This document shows, piece by piece, positions 1 to 11,044 of a DNA stretch of 64,000 nt. The translations under genes and the position numbers were made by a program. The stretch comes from Macrobrachium rosenbergii (taxonomy: Eukaryota > Arthropoda > Malacostraca > Decapoda > Palaemonidae): contig NC_089749.1 of the NCBI RefSeq assembly GCF_040412425.1, positions 14,841,162 to 14,905,161 of the forward strand. Reading direction: 5' to 3'. Numbering within the stretch: the stretch's first letter is position 1; each line of letters starts with the position of its first letter. The notes under the pieces were generated by a model. It ran no database searches, was not told where the DNA came from, and saw nothing but the letters and a program-made list of their open reading frames with translations.

Positions 1-167
1 TGCTATTCAGTTTGGACCCAACAATAAATTATTTTGCATTTTACAAAAATTTTAGAGGTGAAACAAGACTTCGGGACAGTGACCTGGTTTTTGGCACACC
101 TTAAGGTACATTCAGCCAAAGGCCGTGACCTAATCTGATAAGCCCAACAAGCATTTGAACCTACTTG

Positions 168-482
168 GAAATTCTCAATACCCAACATCTGATCATGGAC
201 ATTGGAGCCTTCACTTTGGAGTTCTCAATACCCAAGATCAGACGATGGGCATTGGAGCCTTGATAGGATTTCTCAATACCCAAGAGCATTGGAGCCTTCA
301 TGTGAGCTCCCAATACCCAAGATAAGGCCATGGGCTTTGGAGTCTTCATGGGAGTTCTCAATACCCAAGATAAGACAATGGGCATTGGAGCATCCATGGG
401 AATTCACAATACCCCAAGATAAAACCATGGGTATTGGAGCCTCCATGGAAGTCTCAATACCGAAGATAAGACCATGGGGACT
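168..482. repeat. 48-bp minisatellite, about 6.5 copies
   Basis: Diverged tandem units of roughly 48 bp, each carrying a 'CATTGGAGCCTTCATGG' block, a 'TCTCAATACCCAAGATAAG' block and 'ACCATGGG'. Open frames on both strands here (94 aa plus, 78 aa minus) follow from a unit length divisible by three. No protein family is recognisable. Confidence 0.85.
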
Positions 483-573
483 TTAAACAAGTTTTCTGAC
501 TTGTGGCGTTAAGAGATCAGAGATGTAACCATGTCATTAAGTGAGCATGATCGTAAATCCTTAAGCTAATACC

Positions 574-672
574 ACCTCCTCCTCCTCCTCCTCCTCTCCT
601 CCTCCCTCCTTCCTCCCTCCTCCTCCTCCTCCTCCTCCTCCTCCCCTCCCTCCTCCTCCTCCTCCTCCTCCT
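574..672. repeat. (TCC)n microsatellite
   Basis: Interrupted CCT trinucleotide tract of about 100 bp, pyrimidine-only on the plus strand. Confidence 0.95.
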
Positions 673-1027
673 GTCGCCCGCCCAGCGGTTTCCTCGTAAT
701 ACTAAATTCAGTTTTGCCTTTGCCGGGAATTTCCCCTCCTGGATATATTCCCGTGTCTTATGGCGTGCTCGTTAAAAGGCTTTCCTGGAAAGAAGGTGCG
801 CTGGGGGTTTTCTTCTTCTTTGTAATGACTTGAAGGACGCTTGTTTAGAAGCCACCACAATGGGGACGATGTTTTTTTTTAGCGTTAGTTACTTTTGATA
901 CTAAAGAACTTTCAACGGCGATAGTTAATGTTTCAGGACTTTATATTCATTGCTGTAATGATGATTAAAACAATATACAGATCAAGTTCGTTTCACCATG
1001 AAGGATAATTCTAACTCCTTGAACTAT
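673..1027. other. low-copy spacer
   Basis: Mixed-composition sequence with a short T-run near 871. No gene, RNA or repeat is seen. Confidence 0.6.
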
Positions 1028-1079
1028 ATTAATTGTGTATTTCTCTCTCTCTCTCTCTCTCTTAACCAAATTAATTGTG

Positions 1080-1129
<50 letters not shown>

Positions 1130-1143
1130 CCAAATTAATTGTG

Positions 1144-1179
<36 letters not shown>

Positions 1180-1226
1180 ACTCAATCTGTGTATCTCTCT
1201 CTCTCTCACACACACTCACACACACA
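1028..1226. repeat. compound (CT)n array with repeated spacer
   Basis: Four CT tracts are separated by copies of a short spacer (TTAACCAAATTAATTGTGTA, the last diverged), and the array ends in a CA-rich tail. The spacer and the microsatellite duplicate together as one unit. Ser-Leu and Arg-Glu open frames are artefacts. Confidence 0.92.
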
Positions 1227-1504
1227 GAACCCATTCATGACCATAACTGATGTGGTGAACACATCCCAAAGGACATTAATTCAAACCAAGGGAATGCCTT
1301 AATATGCTTGCAACGCAAATGAGCCTCAAAAAAGAAAAAAAAAAGGCCAGCAAGAACTGACACTGCGTCTGAGTCTCCCTCTGCAGGTCACGAGCACCAA
1401 ATGTTCTTCTTTCCTCAGAATAAACTCCACCAAGAAAAGTCGTTCCACGGCTGCTGTTAATTATGTCGCCGGCGTTGACCCTCAGTGAGGTGGATGTTTA
1501 TATT

Positions 1505-1546
1505 TTCTTCTTCTTCTTCTTCTTCTTCTTCTTCTTCTTCTTCTTC
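1505..1546. repeat. (TTC)n microsatellite
   Basis: About 14 uninterrupted TTC units. Confidence 0.95.
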
Positions 1547-2010
1547 TCTCATTAATATATTCATGAATTCTGATCACTTTCTGGTGGTTGGTGGTGGTCG
1601 GTTGGGGGGCTGAGTTTTCGTGGAATTTCGTACCTAGAGAGGGAACATTGGACCTCCTGAAGACCTTTAGGGATTGATATTCTTGTCTCTAGAGGCTAAA
1701 AGGTGTCAGCAGTCAGGTTGCTTTACAGTTTTGCAGTGTCATTCTTATACTTTGAAATTGTGAATGTGCTTGTAAACAAGCTATAGTGTTCAGTTATCAC
1801 TCATGAGACCCCTGGTTAGACCACAGTAACATTTTTGAACATGTACTAGCTATGGTAATTAGCATATTTATTGAATATTTTTAAAAAATTCTCGATAGGA
1901 CTAGTTTCCAAAGGTTGTGTACTGGAAGCCCTCTGTACAGTGCGCAAGAAAATGCTCTTAAATCTCACAGGAAGACACTTCTCTGAATCTTGGGTAAAAA
2001 CTTCTTTAAA
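1547..2010. other. low-copy spacer
   Basis: AT-rich sequence. An open frame beginning at 1871 runs into the downstream 24-bp array. It has no recognisable domain. Confidence 0.55.
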
Positions 2011-2635
2011 TAAATTGGATAAAAGAAATAAACTTAGACAAAGTTATAATAAATTTGGCAAAGAAGACACCTCCCTTGATAAATTAGACACAGAAATTGC
2101 TCTCAAGTTTGACACAGAAACTACACTTCAGTTTGACCTAGAAGCTACTCTTTAGTTTGACACAGAAGCTACTGTTTCGTTTGACGCAGAAGCTACTTTT
2201 CAGTGTGACACAGAAGCTGCTCTTCAGTCTGGCACAGAAACTACTCTTCAGTCTGGCACAGAAGCTACTCTTCAGTCTGGCACAGAAGCTACTCTCCAGT
2301 CTGACACAGAAGCTACTCTCCAGTCTGACACAGAAGCTACTCTTCAGTCTGACACAGAAGCTACTCTTCAGTCTGACACAGAAGCTACTCTTCAGTCTGA
2401 CACAGAAGCTACTCTTCAGTCTGACACAGAAGCTACTCTTCAGTCTGACACAGAAGCTACTCTCCAGTCTGGCACAGAAGCTACTCTCCAGTCTGGCACA
2501 GAAGCTACTCTCCAGTCTGGCACAGAAGCTACTCTCCAGTCTGGCACAGAAGCTACTCTTCAGTCTGACACAGAAGCTACTCTTTAGCTTGACAAAGAAG
2601 TTGTTTTCAAGCTTGGCAAGAATTTTCTTTTAACA
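2011..2635. repeat. 24-bp minisatellite, about 21 regular copies plus degenerate flanks
   Basis: The core unit is GACACAGAAGCTACTCTTCAG plus a TCT/TTT codon. It is regular from about 2087 to 2590 and decayed upstream to about 2011. Since 24 is divisible by three, plus frames read as 8-residue repeats: one frame gives DTEATLQS, with TAG stops at 2153 and 2585, and another gives TQKLLFSL. Both stops occur where the consensus has CAG, as single C-to-T changes. This is probably non-coding satellite DNA. A coding origin cannot be excluded from sequence alone. Confidence 0.93.
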
Positions 2636-3135
2636 AATTTGAGTTCTTCCTCAGTATTTACACGCATGCTTAAAGCCTCCAGTCTGAGCGCACACCGCTC
2701 TGCAACAAGTGGAGGCCTTTTATCTCGGCAGCATAAATCAATTAGATAAAGCTTTATGGCTGTGCAACAGAAGCAAGCGCAAACTGACCTTCCTGTCACC
2801 TGTTGCCTGACCTTAACCTATAATCTTCCAAGAGCTATGACTAAACGTACAATCTCTTATGTGTACCAACTGATCCCTATGTGTACCAGGTGATTGCGTT
2901 GATACGTAGAAGCTATGCGAACTAAAATTTTAAGTTTTGTGAAGCGGTTGGTTCCTTAACTTTTAATTTTTTTTTTTATTAAAGTTCGACATGCTCGATG
3001 AATTCCTGTTTCGACGTTCATTATATTTTATTTTACCTGAAACATTTCATAGGCAACTGCAATTCTTTATCAAAAATCGTCGTGGTTGCTGTCTCACAAT
3101 ATCATAAATGTTTTTTCACTGTTTCACATTCATTA
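2636..3135. other. low-copy spacer
   Basis: AT-rich sequence with an 80-residue open frame at 2998-3240 that lacks any recognisable domain. A poly-T run lies near 2969. Confidence 0.5.
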
Positions 3136-3750
3136 TATATTTCACTAGAGATATTTCATAAGCAGGGGTTTATTCCATTTATTGAACCCTTAATCACTAG
3201 ATTAATCTATTTATTGAAGGTTCAAGAAAATGTGTCGTAATATCAGGAACAGTTCAGATTTCTGTGCCTTCTGAATAGTAGGTTCTTTGAAAATATTGCT
3301 TGTCAAGGTTGATAAAAACCTGCTTGAACTTCAGCGTAAATTTAACAAAAATAGAGATATATATATATATTCAATATATATATATATTCAAGTACAGTTG
3401 GAATTACAGGTTATGGGAGCTTTATGTAGAATTTGAGTGTCCAGAGCAAACCGAAAATACACTGTGTTCCGGAAAGTGTAAGCTTTTAATATTTAAGAAG
3501 CAGAGGTTTAATTCTCTTAATAAACCCTTAATCACGAGCGTAATTTATTTATTCAAGGTTCAAGAGAATATATGACGTTTTGTTAGGAATATTTCAGATT
3601 TCTGTGGTTGTTGAGCTGTAGGTTCTATGAAAATATTGCTTGTCAAGGTTAGTAAGAACCTGCCTGAATTTCAGCTTAAAGTTAATTAAAAACCATATAT
3701 ACAGTATATATGTTTGTATATATATATACATATATATATAATATATATAT

Positions 3751-3795
<45 letters not shown>

Positions 3796-3935
3796 TATAT
3801 ATATATACACATATATACAGAGTGTATATATGTATATATACTGTATATACAATCACCGTTAGAATTGCAGATTATGAGAGCTTTTACAGTATATAGGATT
3901 TCAGCTTCAAAGCAAACCGAAAATACATTAAGTGT
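3136..3935 (+). repeat. two-unit direct duplication with internal TA tracts
   Basis: Unit 1 (about 3136-3478) and unit 2 (about 3479-3935) share the same ordered blocks: 'AAACCCTTAATCAC', 'GGTTCAAGA', 'CAGATTTCTGTG', 'GAAAATATTGCTTGTCAAGG', a TA microsatellite, then 'GCAAACCGAAAATACA'. Unit 2 is longer because its TA tract has expanded (3705-3850). Confidence 0.85.
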
Positions 3936-3944
3936 CCCTGAGAG

Positions 3945-3948
<4 letters not shown>

Positions 3949-3980
<32 letters not shown>
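3949..3980. repeat. (GT)n microsatellite
   Basis: About 15 GT units immediately after the two-unit duplication. Confidence 0.93.
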
Positions 3981-3984
<4 letters not shown>

Positions 3985-4203
3985 CTTTTAATTGCAATGT
4001 TTTTATCTTGCGATGAATTACGTAAACGTGCGTGTTTGGTCGAGGCCAAAAAACAAATGACTAACGATTCCCCGATGAATTAGTTTTTAATGTCGAAAGG
4101 ATCGCAGACAAACTTCTGTCCCCTCGTAATGTTTTAAACTTTAGATTAAAAACTTGAAGGAATGTTAGATCTCTGAAAAGACTTTATAACCTACTTCGTC
4201 CCA

Positions 4204-4341
4204 TTGACGTCAGTTTAAACATTAAGATGACAGCGTTTTTGTACATCTGTGAATTGAGAAATATGTAGAAATGGACGTCAATTTAAACATTAAGATGACA
4301 ACGTTTTTATACATCTATGAATTGAGTAATATGTAGAAATT
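4204..4341 (+). repeat. 68-bp tandem duplication
   Basis: Two copies of a unit starting 'GACGTCARTTTAAACATTAAG' and ending 'ATATGTAGAAAT', about 93% alike by eye. Confidence 0.9.
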
Positions 4342-4667
4342 TGTTACTGTGTACAATAAGCTTTGTAGCCAACTTGTGCATAGCATGCAAAGTGAATGAT
4401 AATCTCCAGTTGTTCGCTTAGATTCATTTTTGAACACTTAGTTACATCATAATTCAAATTCCCTCTGTGCGATTAATCGTAAGTAATTATGATGAAGATT
4501 AGTCCTAGAACTTACAACATCCTAGACGCTAGAAAAACTGCATGAGCTTTTACAAACTTTGAAGATAAGCCTTATCTCTGACGCAACTCGGCGGAAACCA
4601 GCGGACCGGCAAAAAAAGCCGGCTTTGTGAAGCTTTTACTACGTACTTTTGTAGATCTGGTTTCGTA
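4342..4667. other. low-copy spacer
   Basis: Nothing recognisable. Confidence 0.55.
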
Positions 4668-4679
4668 CACACACACACA

Positions 4680-4717
<38 letters not shown>

Positions 4718-4770
4718 TGCATGTATGTATGTGAGAGAGAGAGAGAGAGAAAATTTTTTTTTTTTTTTCA
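4668..4770. repeat. (CA)n-(GA)n-(GA)n plus poly-T
   Basis: ACAC tract, then two GA tracts separated by a GTATGTATGT segment, ending in a T-run. Confidence 0.93.
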
Positions 4771-5072
4771 CCCCGTTTGAATGTTCGAGGTTGTGGGTTC
4801 CAGGGAATTTTGCGTGGGACAGTTATTTTCCCGGGAGTTTATTTCTACTTTGTGTACTTTTCAAGTTTTAATTTTGTTAATGTAGTTTTCGACTATTTTA
4901 GTGATTGTTACTTGTTAAACTTGACTTGTTAATTACTCAAGTTAATTATGAATATTTTTTTTATCAATTTGCTTAGTTACGTGCTAGTGTTTCATTGCTT
5001 GTTCTCTTATCTACTAATTTTGGTGGTAAACGTTCTGTACAGATTTAAGAGTGCAGTTTACACATTAGTTAG
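4771..5072. other. low-copy spacer
   Basis: T-rich sequence without recognisable content. Confidence 0.55.
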
Positions 5073-5107
<35 letters not shown>

Positions 5108-5193
5108 AAAGCTGAGTTATGTTTTACCCACATGAAACATTTCACCCGTAGTAAAGATCGTGGAGTTGCATAAACATATGATCGCCAAAGAAG

Positions 5194-5231
<38 letters not shown>
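5073..5231. repeat. two (CT)n tracts
   Basis: CT runs at about 5073-5101 and 5195-5231, separated by about 94 bp of unique sequence. Confidence 0.93.
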
Positions 5232-5472
5232 GAAATATATGTGCAAGGACGCGGCCGCAAACCTTCGCTCTGTCATTCTTGGGTAGATGTCTTTGCGTGT
5301 TAATTTGCGGGGAATTTCGTGAGTTTTTTTTCTGAGCTTCGTGACAACTGGAAAAAAATATCACGTTTGCGTGGCTTCTGTTGTGTCTGGTTCTAAATAT
5401 AGACGCTGTTTCGTTGTTGTAAGGGATCGAAGCTGCCTATTTTTAGACTTTTGTATAGACTGAGTGACATGT

Positions 5473-5870
5473 TTTTAAGTTTTCTGTAAAGGAAACTGCT
5501 TTTTAAAGCGGCGTTGTCTGGTCCGTCCGCACTTTTCTTCTGTCCGCCTCAGATCTCAAAGACTATTAGAATAGAGGCTGCAAATTGGTATGTTGATCAT
5601 CCACCTCCAGTCCTCAAACATACCTAATTGCAGCCCTCTAGCTTCAGCAGTTCTTATTTTATTTAAGGCTAAAGTAAGCCATAGTCGTGCGTCTGGCAAC
5701 GCTATAGAACAAGCCACCACCGGACCGTGGTTAAAGTTTCATGGGCCGCAGCTCATACAGCATTATACTGAGACCATTGAAAGATAGGTCTATTTTCGGT
5801 GGTCTTGATTATAAGCTGTACAGAAAACTCGATTGCGCTGAAGAAACCTAGGCCCATTTTTTACTAATTT
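5473..5870 (+). mobile_element. Family B multi-hairpin element, copy 1
   Basis: Near full-length. It starts with AGTTTTCTGTAAAGGAAACT, itself a small hairpin. A long inverted repeat follows (arms about 5563-5600 and 5615-5655), then a GGTGGTC/GACCA.. stem near 5772-5806. The 3' end contains TACAGAAAACTCGATTGCGC and a decayed CG-rich stem, then ATTTTTTACTAATTT. The 5' AGTTTTCTGTA is the reverse complement of the 3' TACAGAAAACT. It encodes no protein. It is a non-autonomous interspersed repeat; whether it is SINE, MITE or foldback type is undecided. Confidence 0.85.
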
Positions 5871-6984
5871 ATGTCTCGAGTTTTATTTCGTACGTCTGAA
5901 TTATCTTTAGATAGACGGTCAGTCATTGAAATTTTACGTTAATTTTCTTGAATTAAGGAAGGAAAATAATTCACTTTTCTTCAAGTGTTTCATAAACAAA
6001 ATAAACTTCGGATTTGGTCGAGATTCTTTCTACTGACATAAAGCAATTTGATGAATATTTATGAATATTTAAAGATCTTGATTACCTTTCTTTATGGGAG
6101 GAAAATGTGGGTAAACCGTCTCAGATATTCGGTCAGATACAAATAATCAGAACATTTTTGTTTACAACGGAAACACAACCTTGATAAGTATTAAACAGAA
6201 TCTGTTCTTCAGACAGTGTCCTTGTAAATATGCCGAATGGAACAGTGTGAATTGAAAACAAGATTGCAATCATGTTCAGTATTATACACGTTAAATTCTT
6301 TGCAACATTTGCTCCCAGATTCAAAGATTACTTTTATCTAGGTAATTTCGTGTCCATATTGTGTAAAAGTAACATGATTTTATACCAAAGTGCTTTGTTT
6401 AAAATAATACATGGAATTATAAACATCAGACGTAGCTCCCCACAGTTGATTATAGTCAATACTAATCTTGTTTTTTCTATTTCCTTTTCAATTTTTGATT
6501 CAACATTTCCCCCATTGTTACCTTGGATAACGGAATCAGATGCACGGTTTGTCTCCGTGTCCTTGTCAGGGGGTGTGATTGGTTGCTCTAGAAATCTAGG
6601 AAACGGGTATTATTATCTTTCCGTTCTCAGGATGTCGAGTGACAAAAGGTCCAGATGTGCGTGTGGCCTTGAAGGGGGAGACTCCTAAAATGGGTTTCTT
6701 TCGCTCGTGTATATCGAAGAGATTGAATTTATTCCTTCCTTGAATTTTGCCGAGATCATCCCAAAACATTTCGTTTTAAAATGAGGTGATGAAAATCGGT
6801 TACTTAAATTTCTTGTTAATCTTCCTTTATGGATGAAAAATGGAAATGAACAATAGTCTCAAATTGAAGAAAGTTAACTTTTTTTCATTGAAACTATTTT
6901 ATGTGACGTGCACTCATCAGATAATTTATTTAAATTTCTTGATTTTCGTCCTTTATGCTAAATTTATTGAATATTAGACACCTG
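5871..6984. other. AT-rich low-copy stretch
   Basis: This contains a 138-residue open frame at 6272-6688, the longest non-repetitive frame in the first 10 kb. Its translation shows no domain or motif I recognise and no codon-usage signal that I can judge. No flanking repeat is visible. Confidence 0.5.
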
Positions 6985-7225
6985 ATGGCATTAGGCAAAA
7001 CACAGGTCCCCAGCTGCAACCTCTCTGATTCCTTTTTCTGTACTTCCATTCATATTCTCTCCCGGTCTGACTTCACACTCCTCTGGCATTTTGTTTCTTG
7101 ACAGTGAACTGGTGAGGGAGGTTTTCCTCCTGTTACACCTTTTCAAACCTTTTACTGTGCTTACTTCAGCGCTGAATAACCTACATCTCCCAAAACCCCT
7201 GGTCTTTGCCCAAATTCTAAATCCT
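6985..7225 (+). mobile_element. Family A element, copy 1 (diverged)
   Basis: Recognisable blocks in family order: 'CAGCTGCAACCTCT', 'TCCTCCTGTTACACCTTTT', 'CTTTTACTGTG', 'TTCAGCGCTGAATAACCT' and 'CCCAAATTCTAAAT'. The 5' part is degraded. No open frame is conserved across copies, so this is a non-autonomous SINE-like repeat. Confidence 0.8.
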
Positions 7226-7354
7226 AATCCTTATTTGATGAATGCGTTCGAGTAATACAAGGAAAAAGGAGTTTTATTTAACATTTGTGTCATACTCATG
7301 TATTAATGCAGTGTGATATATCTTCCATTGTCTCGCCTTGATTGGATTTTGGTA

Positions 7355-7815
7355 AAGATAAACGGTTATCTTTATTGATAAGTGCACTGTGTTTTAATAT
7401 TCTGTAATGTAAATATCTGTAACATGACAAGCTTCATTATTACTAAATGTACTGTACTTCAATATTTATGTATTCTGTAAATACCTATAAGATGAGAAAC
7501 ATCACTTATTAACAAATGTCCTGTACTTCACAATTATGTTTTCTGTAAACACCTGTGACACGATAAACCTCATTATTAATGTACTGTACTTCATTATTAT
7601 GTATTCTGTAAACACCTATAACACGATAAACCTCATTATTGATGTACTGTACTTCACTATTATGTATTCTGTAAACATCTGTAACACGATAAACCTCATT
7701 ATTAATGTACTGTACTTCACTGTTATGTATTCTGTAAACACCTATGACAAGATAAACATCATTATCAATAAATGTACCGTATTTTAGTATTAAGTAATAT
7801 GTAAATACTTGCAAC
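7355..7815 (+). repeat. 63-bp minisatellite, about 7 copies
   Basis: The spacing of 'TTCTGTAAACACCTRTRACA' is exactly 63 bp between the central copies (starts near 7541, 7604, 7667 and 7730). The outer copies are diverged. Open frames of 83 and 102 aa on the two strands result from the three-divisible period. Confidence 0.92.
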
Positions 7816-7830
7816 AAAAATACAACTTTG

Positions 7831-8215
7831 CTAAACGCTGTGTAGACAAATTAAACTTGACTAAAAATAAAAAAGAAGGCGGGGGGCTTACCTTCAGGTG
7901 CGTTTGACCTGTTATCTATGACGTAACTCCTGATTTATGAAGGGAAATATGCATGATTAAAATCGTGCAACGGTCCGAAAGATGTTAATGGCGAGGTGGG
8001 AGGAAAAATGATGTAAGACGTGGAAAGAAATTTGCACGCTGAAGAATTTCATCTTAAACAGTGCAAGGAAATTTCCCGTTGCCTGAGAAAGTTTATTGGA
8101 TTATGAAGAATAACCAGGAGTTTTTGATTTCAGCTGCTGAGCAATTTCTGAATTTTTGTTGGTCGATTGGTATGATTTGTAATTTTGCATGAAAATAATT
8201 TGCAATTTTTCTTAC
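7831..8215. other. low-copy spacer
   Basis: Nothing recognisable. Confidence 0.55.
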
Positions 8216-8370
8216 TGTTTCGAAAGCAATCTTGCCATTTGCCATATGCTTTGAAAGCAATCTTGTTTATGTTTACCGTATTGTTTCGAAAACAGTCTTG
8301 CTATTTACCATAATGCTTCGGAAGCAATCTTGCTTTTTACCATAATTCTCAGAGAGCAGTCGTTGTTTCA
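8216..8370 (+). repeat. about 45-bp degenerate repeat, 4 copies
   Basis: Four units carry 'GAAAGCAATCTTGC' followed by 'TTTACCATA'. They are diverged but in register. Confidence 0.75.
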
Positions 8371-9076
8371 TTTTAGTTTTGCAAGCAATAATTTTCAACT
8401 GTATATCTACGAGCATAGTAGGAGAGAGTGTGAAACACATACCCTACAACTTTTAATATTCCCAAATTCTAAACTCTTATTTAAAGAGCTCCTTCGAGTT
8501 TAAGCGTGCCGTTACAAAGTCTGTCGCTGACATGACAACAACAGGTTTGGTAAATAAGAACAGGAAAAAATGAAACTTAATAAGCGCAGGCAGAGCGTCC
8601 TTGGTTTTAATTACCGTCTTACTGATGAAGTAAAAAGAAAAATAATTTGCTGACGATGCGGGAATGGAATACTTCCAGGAAAACCTACCATTCCTTTCTT
8701 TTCGCAACTCTGTCTGAATGGATTGACATTCCTTTGTTCCCGGTAGTTTAAAAGACATAAGTCTTTTTCCCACGTCATTCCTCCTGCCTGCATTTGTAAT
8801 ATGTGGCCTTGGCCGTCTCCCGTCTGGTCGGACTTAACGTACCCTGGGTCTATTTTTTCTCAGCTCCCACTTCTTGTAGTAAACATTGAATGACTTATTG
8901 AGGAGGCATTTTCTTATTTTCGTTTCTGTCGTTCATTTTGGATATGATTCTCGTCTTCTGTTTAATTGGGGACGTGTCGTCCTAGCTTGTTTTGTGCGCA
9001 GAGCTTGAAATTAATTTTCAAATCGATGTAAACATTGAATTACCACTAGAAGACATCTGATATATGTTAGTTTTTA
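8371..9076. other. low-copy stretch
   Basis: Overlapping minus-strand open frames of 98 and 60 residues at 8477-8793 have no recognisable domain. No RNA gene is seen. Confidence 0.5.
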
Positions 9077-9240
9077 AGTCCTTTAGTTTTTCTGTTCTTT
9101 TGGTTTTTCTGTTCTTTAGTTTTTCCCAGTTCTTTTGGTTTTTTTCTCTTGTTCTTTCAGTTTTTGTTTGTTCTTTTAGTTTTTTCGTTTTTTAGTTTTG
9201 TCGTTCTTTTAGTTTTTGTAGTTCTTTTAGAGTTTAATTT
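9077..9240 (+). repeat. T-rich degenerate minisatellite
   Basis: About eight units of roughly 18-25 bp with consensus 'GTTCTTTTAGTTTTT'. Confidence 0.8.
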
Positions 9241-10040
9241 TCGTTCTCATTGTTTATTTTGGTTCGTGTCTGTGTACACAGAAGTTTAGAATGATTTTAA
9301 AATGAAATCACGAGAACGAATCCCTCATTTTAGCTTTTTGCAATTACTGAAACACATTTGGAGTTGGTATCATTGAAAGGTAGTGCTTGAAGATCAGAAT
9401 GTTTAATTCTGAGGATACCGTATTTTACAGTTGAATGTTAATAAAACTTGAGATAATTATGGTAAAGGTGTTAAGCGTAGAGCCACTCCTTGTACTGAGT
9501 ATTAAATTATTGAAATCTTTATTGACACAAACTGATGAAACTATAGGAATAAATTGACTTTTTAAAATCACTAAACTATCGAAATGATAAACTGTACTTT
9601 ACGAAAATTTTAAGATTACGAAAATAATTATATTTAACTAACATTACAAATCCGTCTGTTGAAAATTTATTTCCGAAAATTGCTTAAAAAGCTAAGAAAA
9701 CAAAACTATCAAAACTGACCAACTTTATAAATTCCGTAAACAAAAACCATCGAAATAATTAAAAAAAAAAACTTTGAAGATTAATTTCCAAGGCACAAAC
9801 ATTTTAAAAAGGACTTTCGGCTCGAAAGCAACCGCATGCTGTGTGCGTTCACCCCAGCCCCTTTCCATTTCCAATTCCTGTGGCCTCTAGATTCCTTCCT
9901 TATTGCATGATGCAAGCAGCGACATGCTCGTTAAGCATATGTCGCGCTTGATGGCCTGCGTGCTGCTCGCGCACACCCCTCCCCTCCCCCAGGCAGGCAT
10001 ACGTGCAGGACTCTGGCAGATCTGGGCGTTTAAGCTCTGT
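9241..10040. other. low-copy AT-rich stretch
   Basis: Unique sequence that becomes more GC-rich after 9840. No gene is recognised. Confidence 0.5.
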
Positions 10041-10112
10041 ACTCCTCCTCTCTCTCTCTCTCTCTCTCTCTCAGAAACGGTAACATCCTCCTCCTTAATT
10101 GATAACATGATT

Positions 10113-10158
<46 letters not shown>

Positions 10159-10218
10159 CTAGGAGGAAACGCTAGCATCCTTTTTCCTTCCATTGATACC
10201 GTAAAGGTAACTCTAAGA

Positions 10219-10271
<53 letters not shown>

Positions 10272-10445
10272 AGATGGGAAATCTTCCCCCTTCTACTTAA
10301 ATGATAAAATTAATGTTTCTCTCTCTCTCTCTCAGAAACGGTAACATCCTCCCTTCTCCTCTCCTTAATTGATAACATGATGCTCTCTCTCTCTCTCTCT
10401 GCTTCCAAGAATTCATTTTTCTTTTAGTCTCTTGATAACATCTGG
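10041..10445 (+). repeat. compound (CT)n array, about 5 units
   Basis: CT tracts alternate with a spacer of the type 'GAAACGGTAACATCCTCC...TTAATTGATAACATGAT'. The spacers near 10075 and 10336 are the best preserved; three others are diverged. Each unit therefore carries its own microsatellite. Confidence 0.9.
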
Positions 10446-10593
10446 TAAGACACTCGACGGCGCTTTTGTGTTGTTGCAAACGTTTTCTGCCAACGTTTTG
10501 CAGGGCTGAATCTCAACCCCGCGTTCGGGAGCAATTTAAGAGGAACGTTTTTTCCTTTCCGTCAGGTTTTATTTTACTTTACTATTTTAGTAC

Positions 10594-10918
10594 GTTAATG
10601 TCTTGAGAATTTTGCAAGTTTAAATATCTTGTTGGATGTGTTTCTTTTTTTCCTTTGTATCAGATCTTATTATACTTGATAGTTCAGATCTTAATTTATT
10701 TAATAGTGCAGATCTTATTCTACTTAATAGTGCAGATCTTATTCTACTCAGTAGTACAGATCTTATTCTGCTTAATGGTGCAGATCTTATTTTACTTAAT
10801 AGTGCAGATCTTTATTCTGCTTTAATGGTACAGATCTTATTTTACTTAATAGTACAGATTTTGTAATGTCTTGAAAATTTTGCGAGTTCAAATATCTTCA
10901 TTGAATTTGTTTCTGTGT
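10594..10918 (+). repeat. 24-bp minisatellite bounded by 57-bp direct repeats
   Basis: About eight copies of 'CAGATCTTATTCTACTTAATAG' plus two bases fill 10661-10860. The array is bounded by a diverged direct repeat, 10594-10650 and 10862-10918, that shares 'AATGTCTTGARAATTTTGC', 'AGTT.AAATATCTT' and 'TTTGTTTCT'. Confidence 0.9.
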
Positions 10919-11010
10919 AATGATCAAAGCAGGTTATAAAATCAGTTTAAATTAATTATTCCCAATGTAACAACTTACTGGGTCAAAATCATTTGACTGT
11001 CTTGTCCCAG

Positions 11011-11044
<34 letters not shown>

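Noticed and set aside
6272..6688. 138-residue open frame as a gene
   Set aside because: It has no recognisable family, AT-rich composition and no supporting context. A frame this long is plausible by chance in 64 kb.
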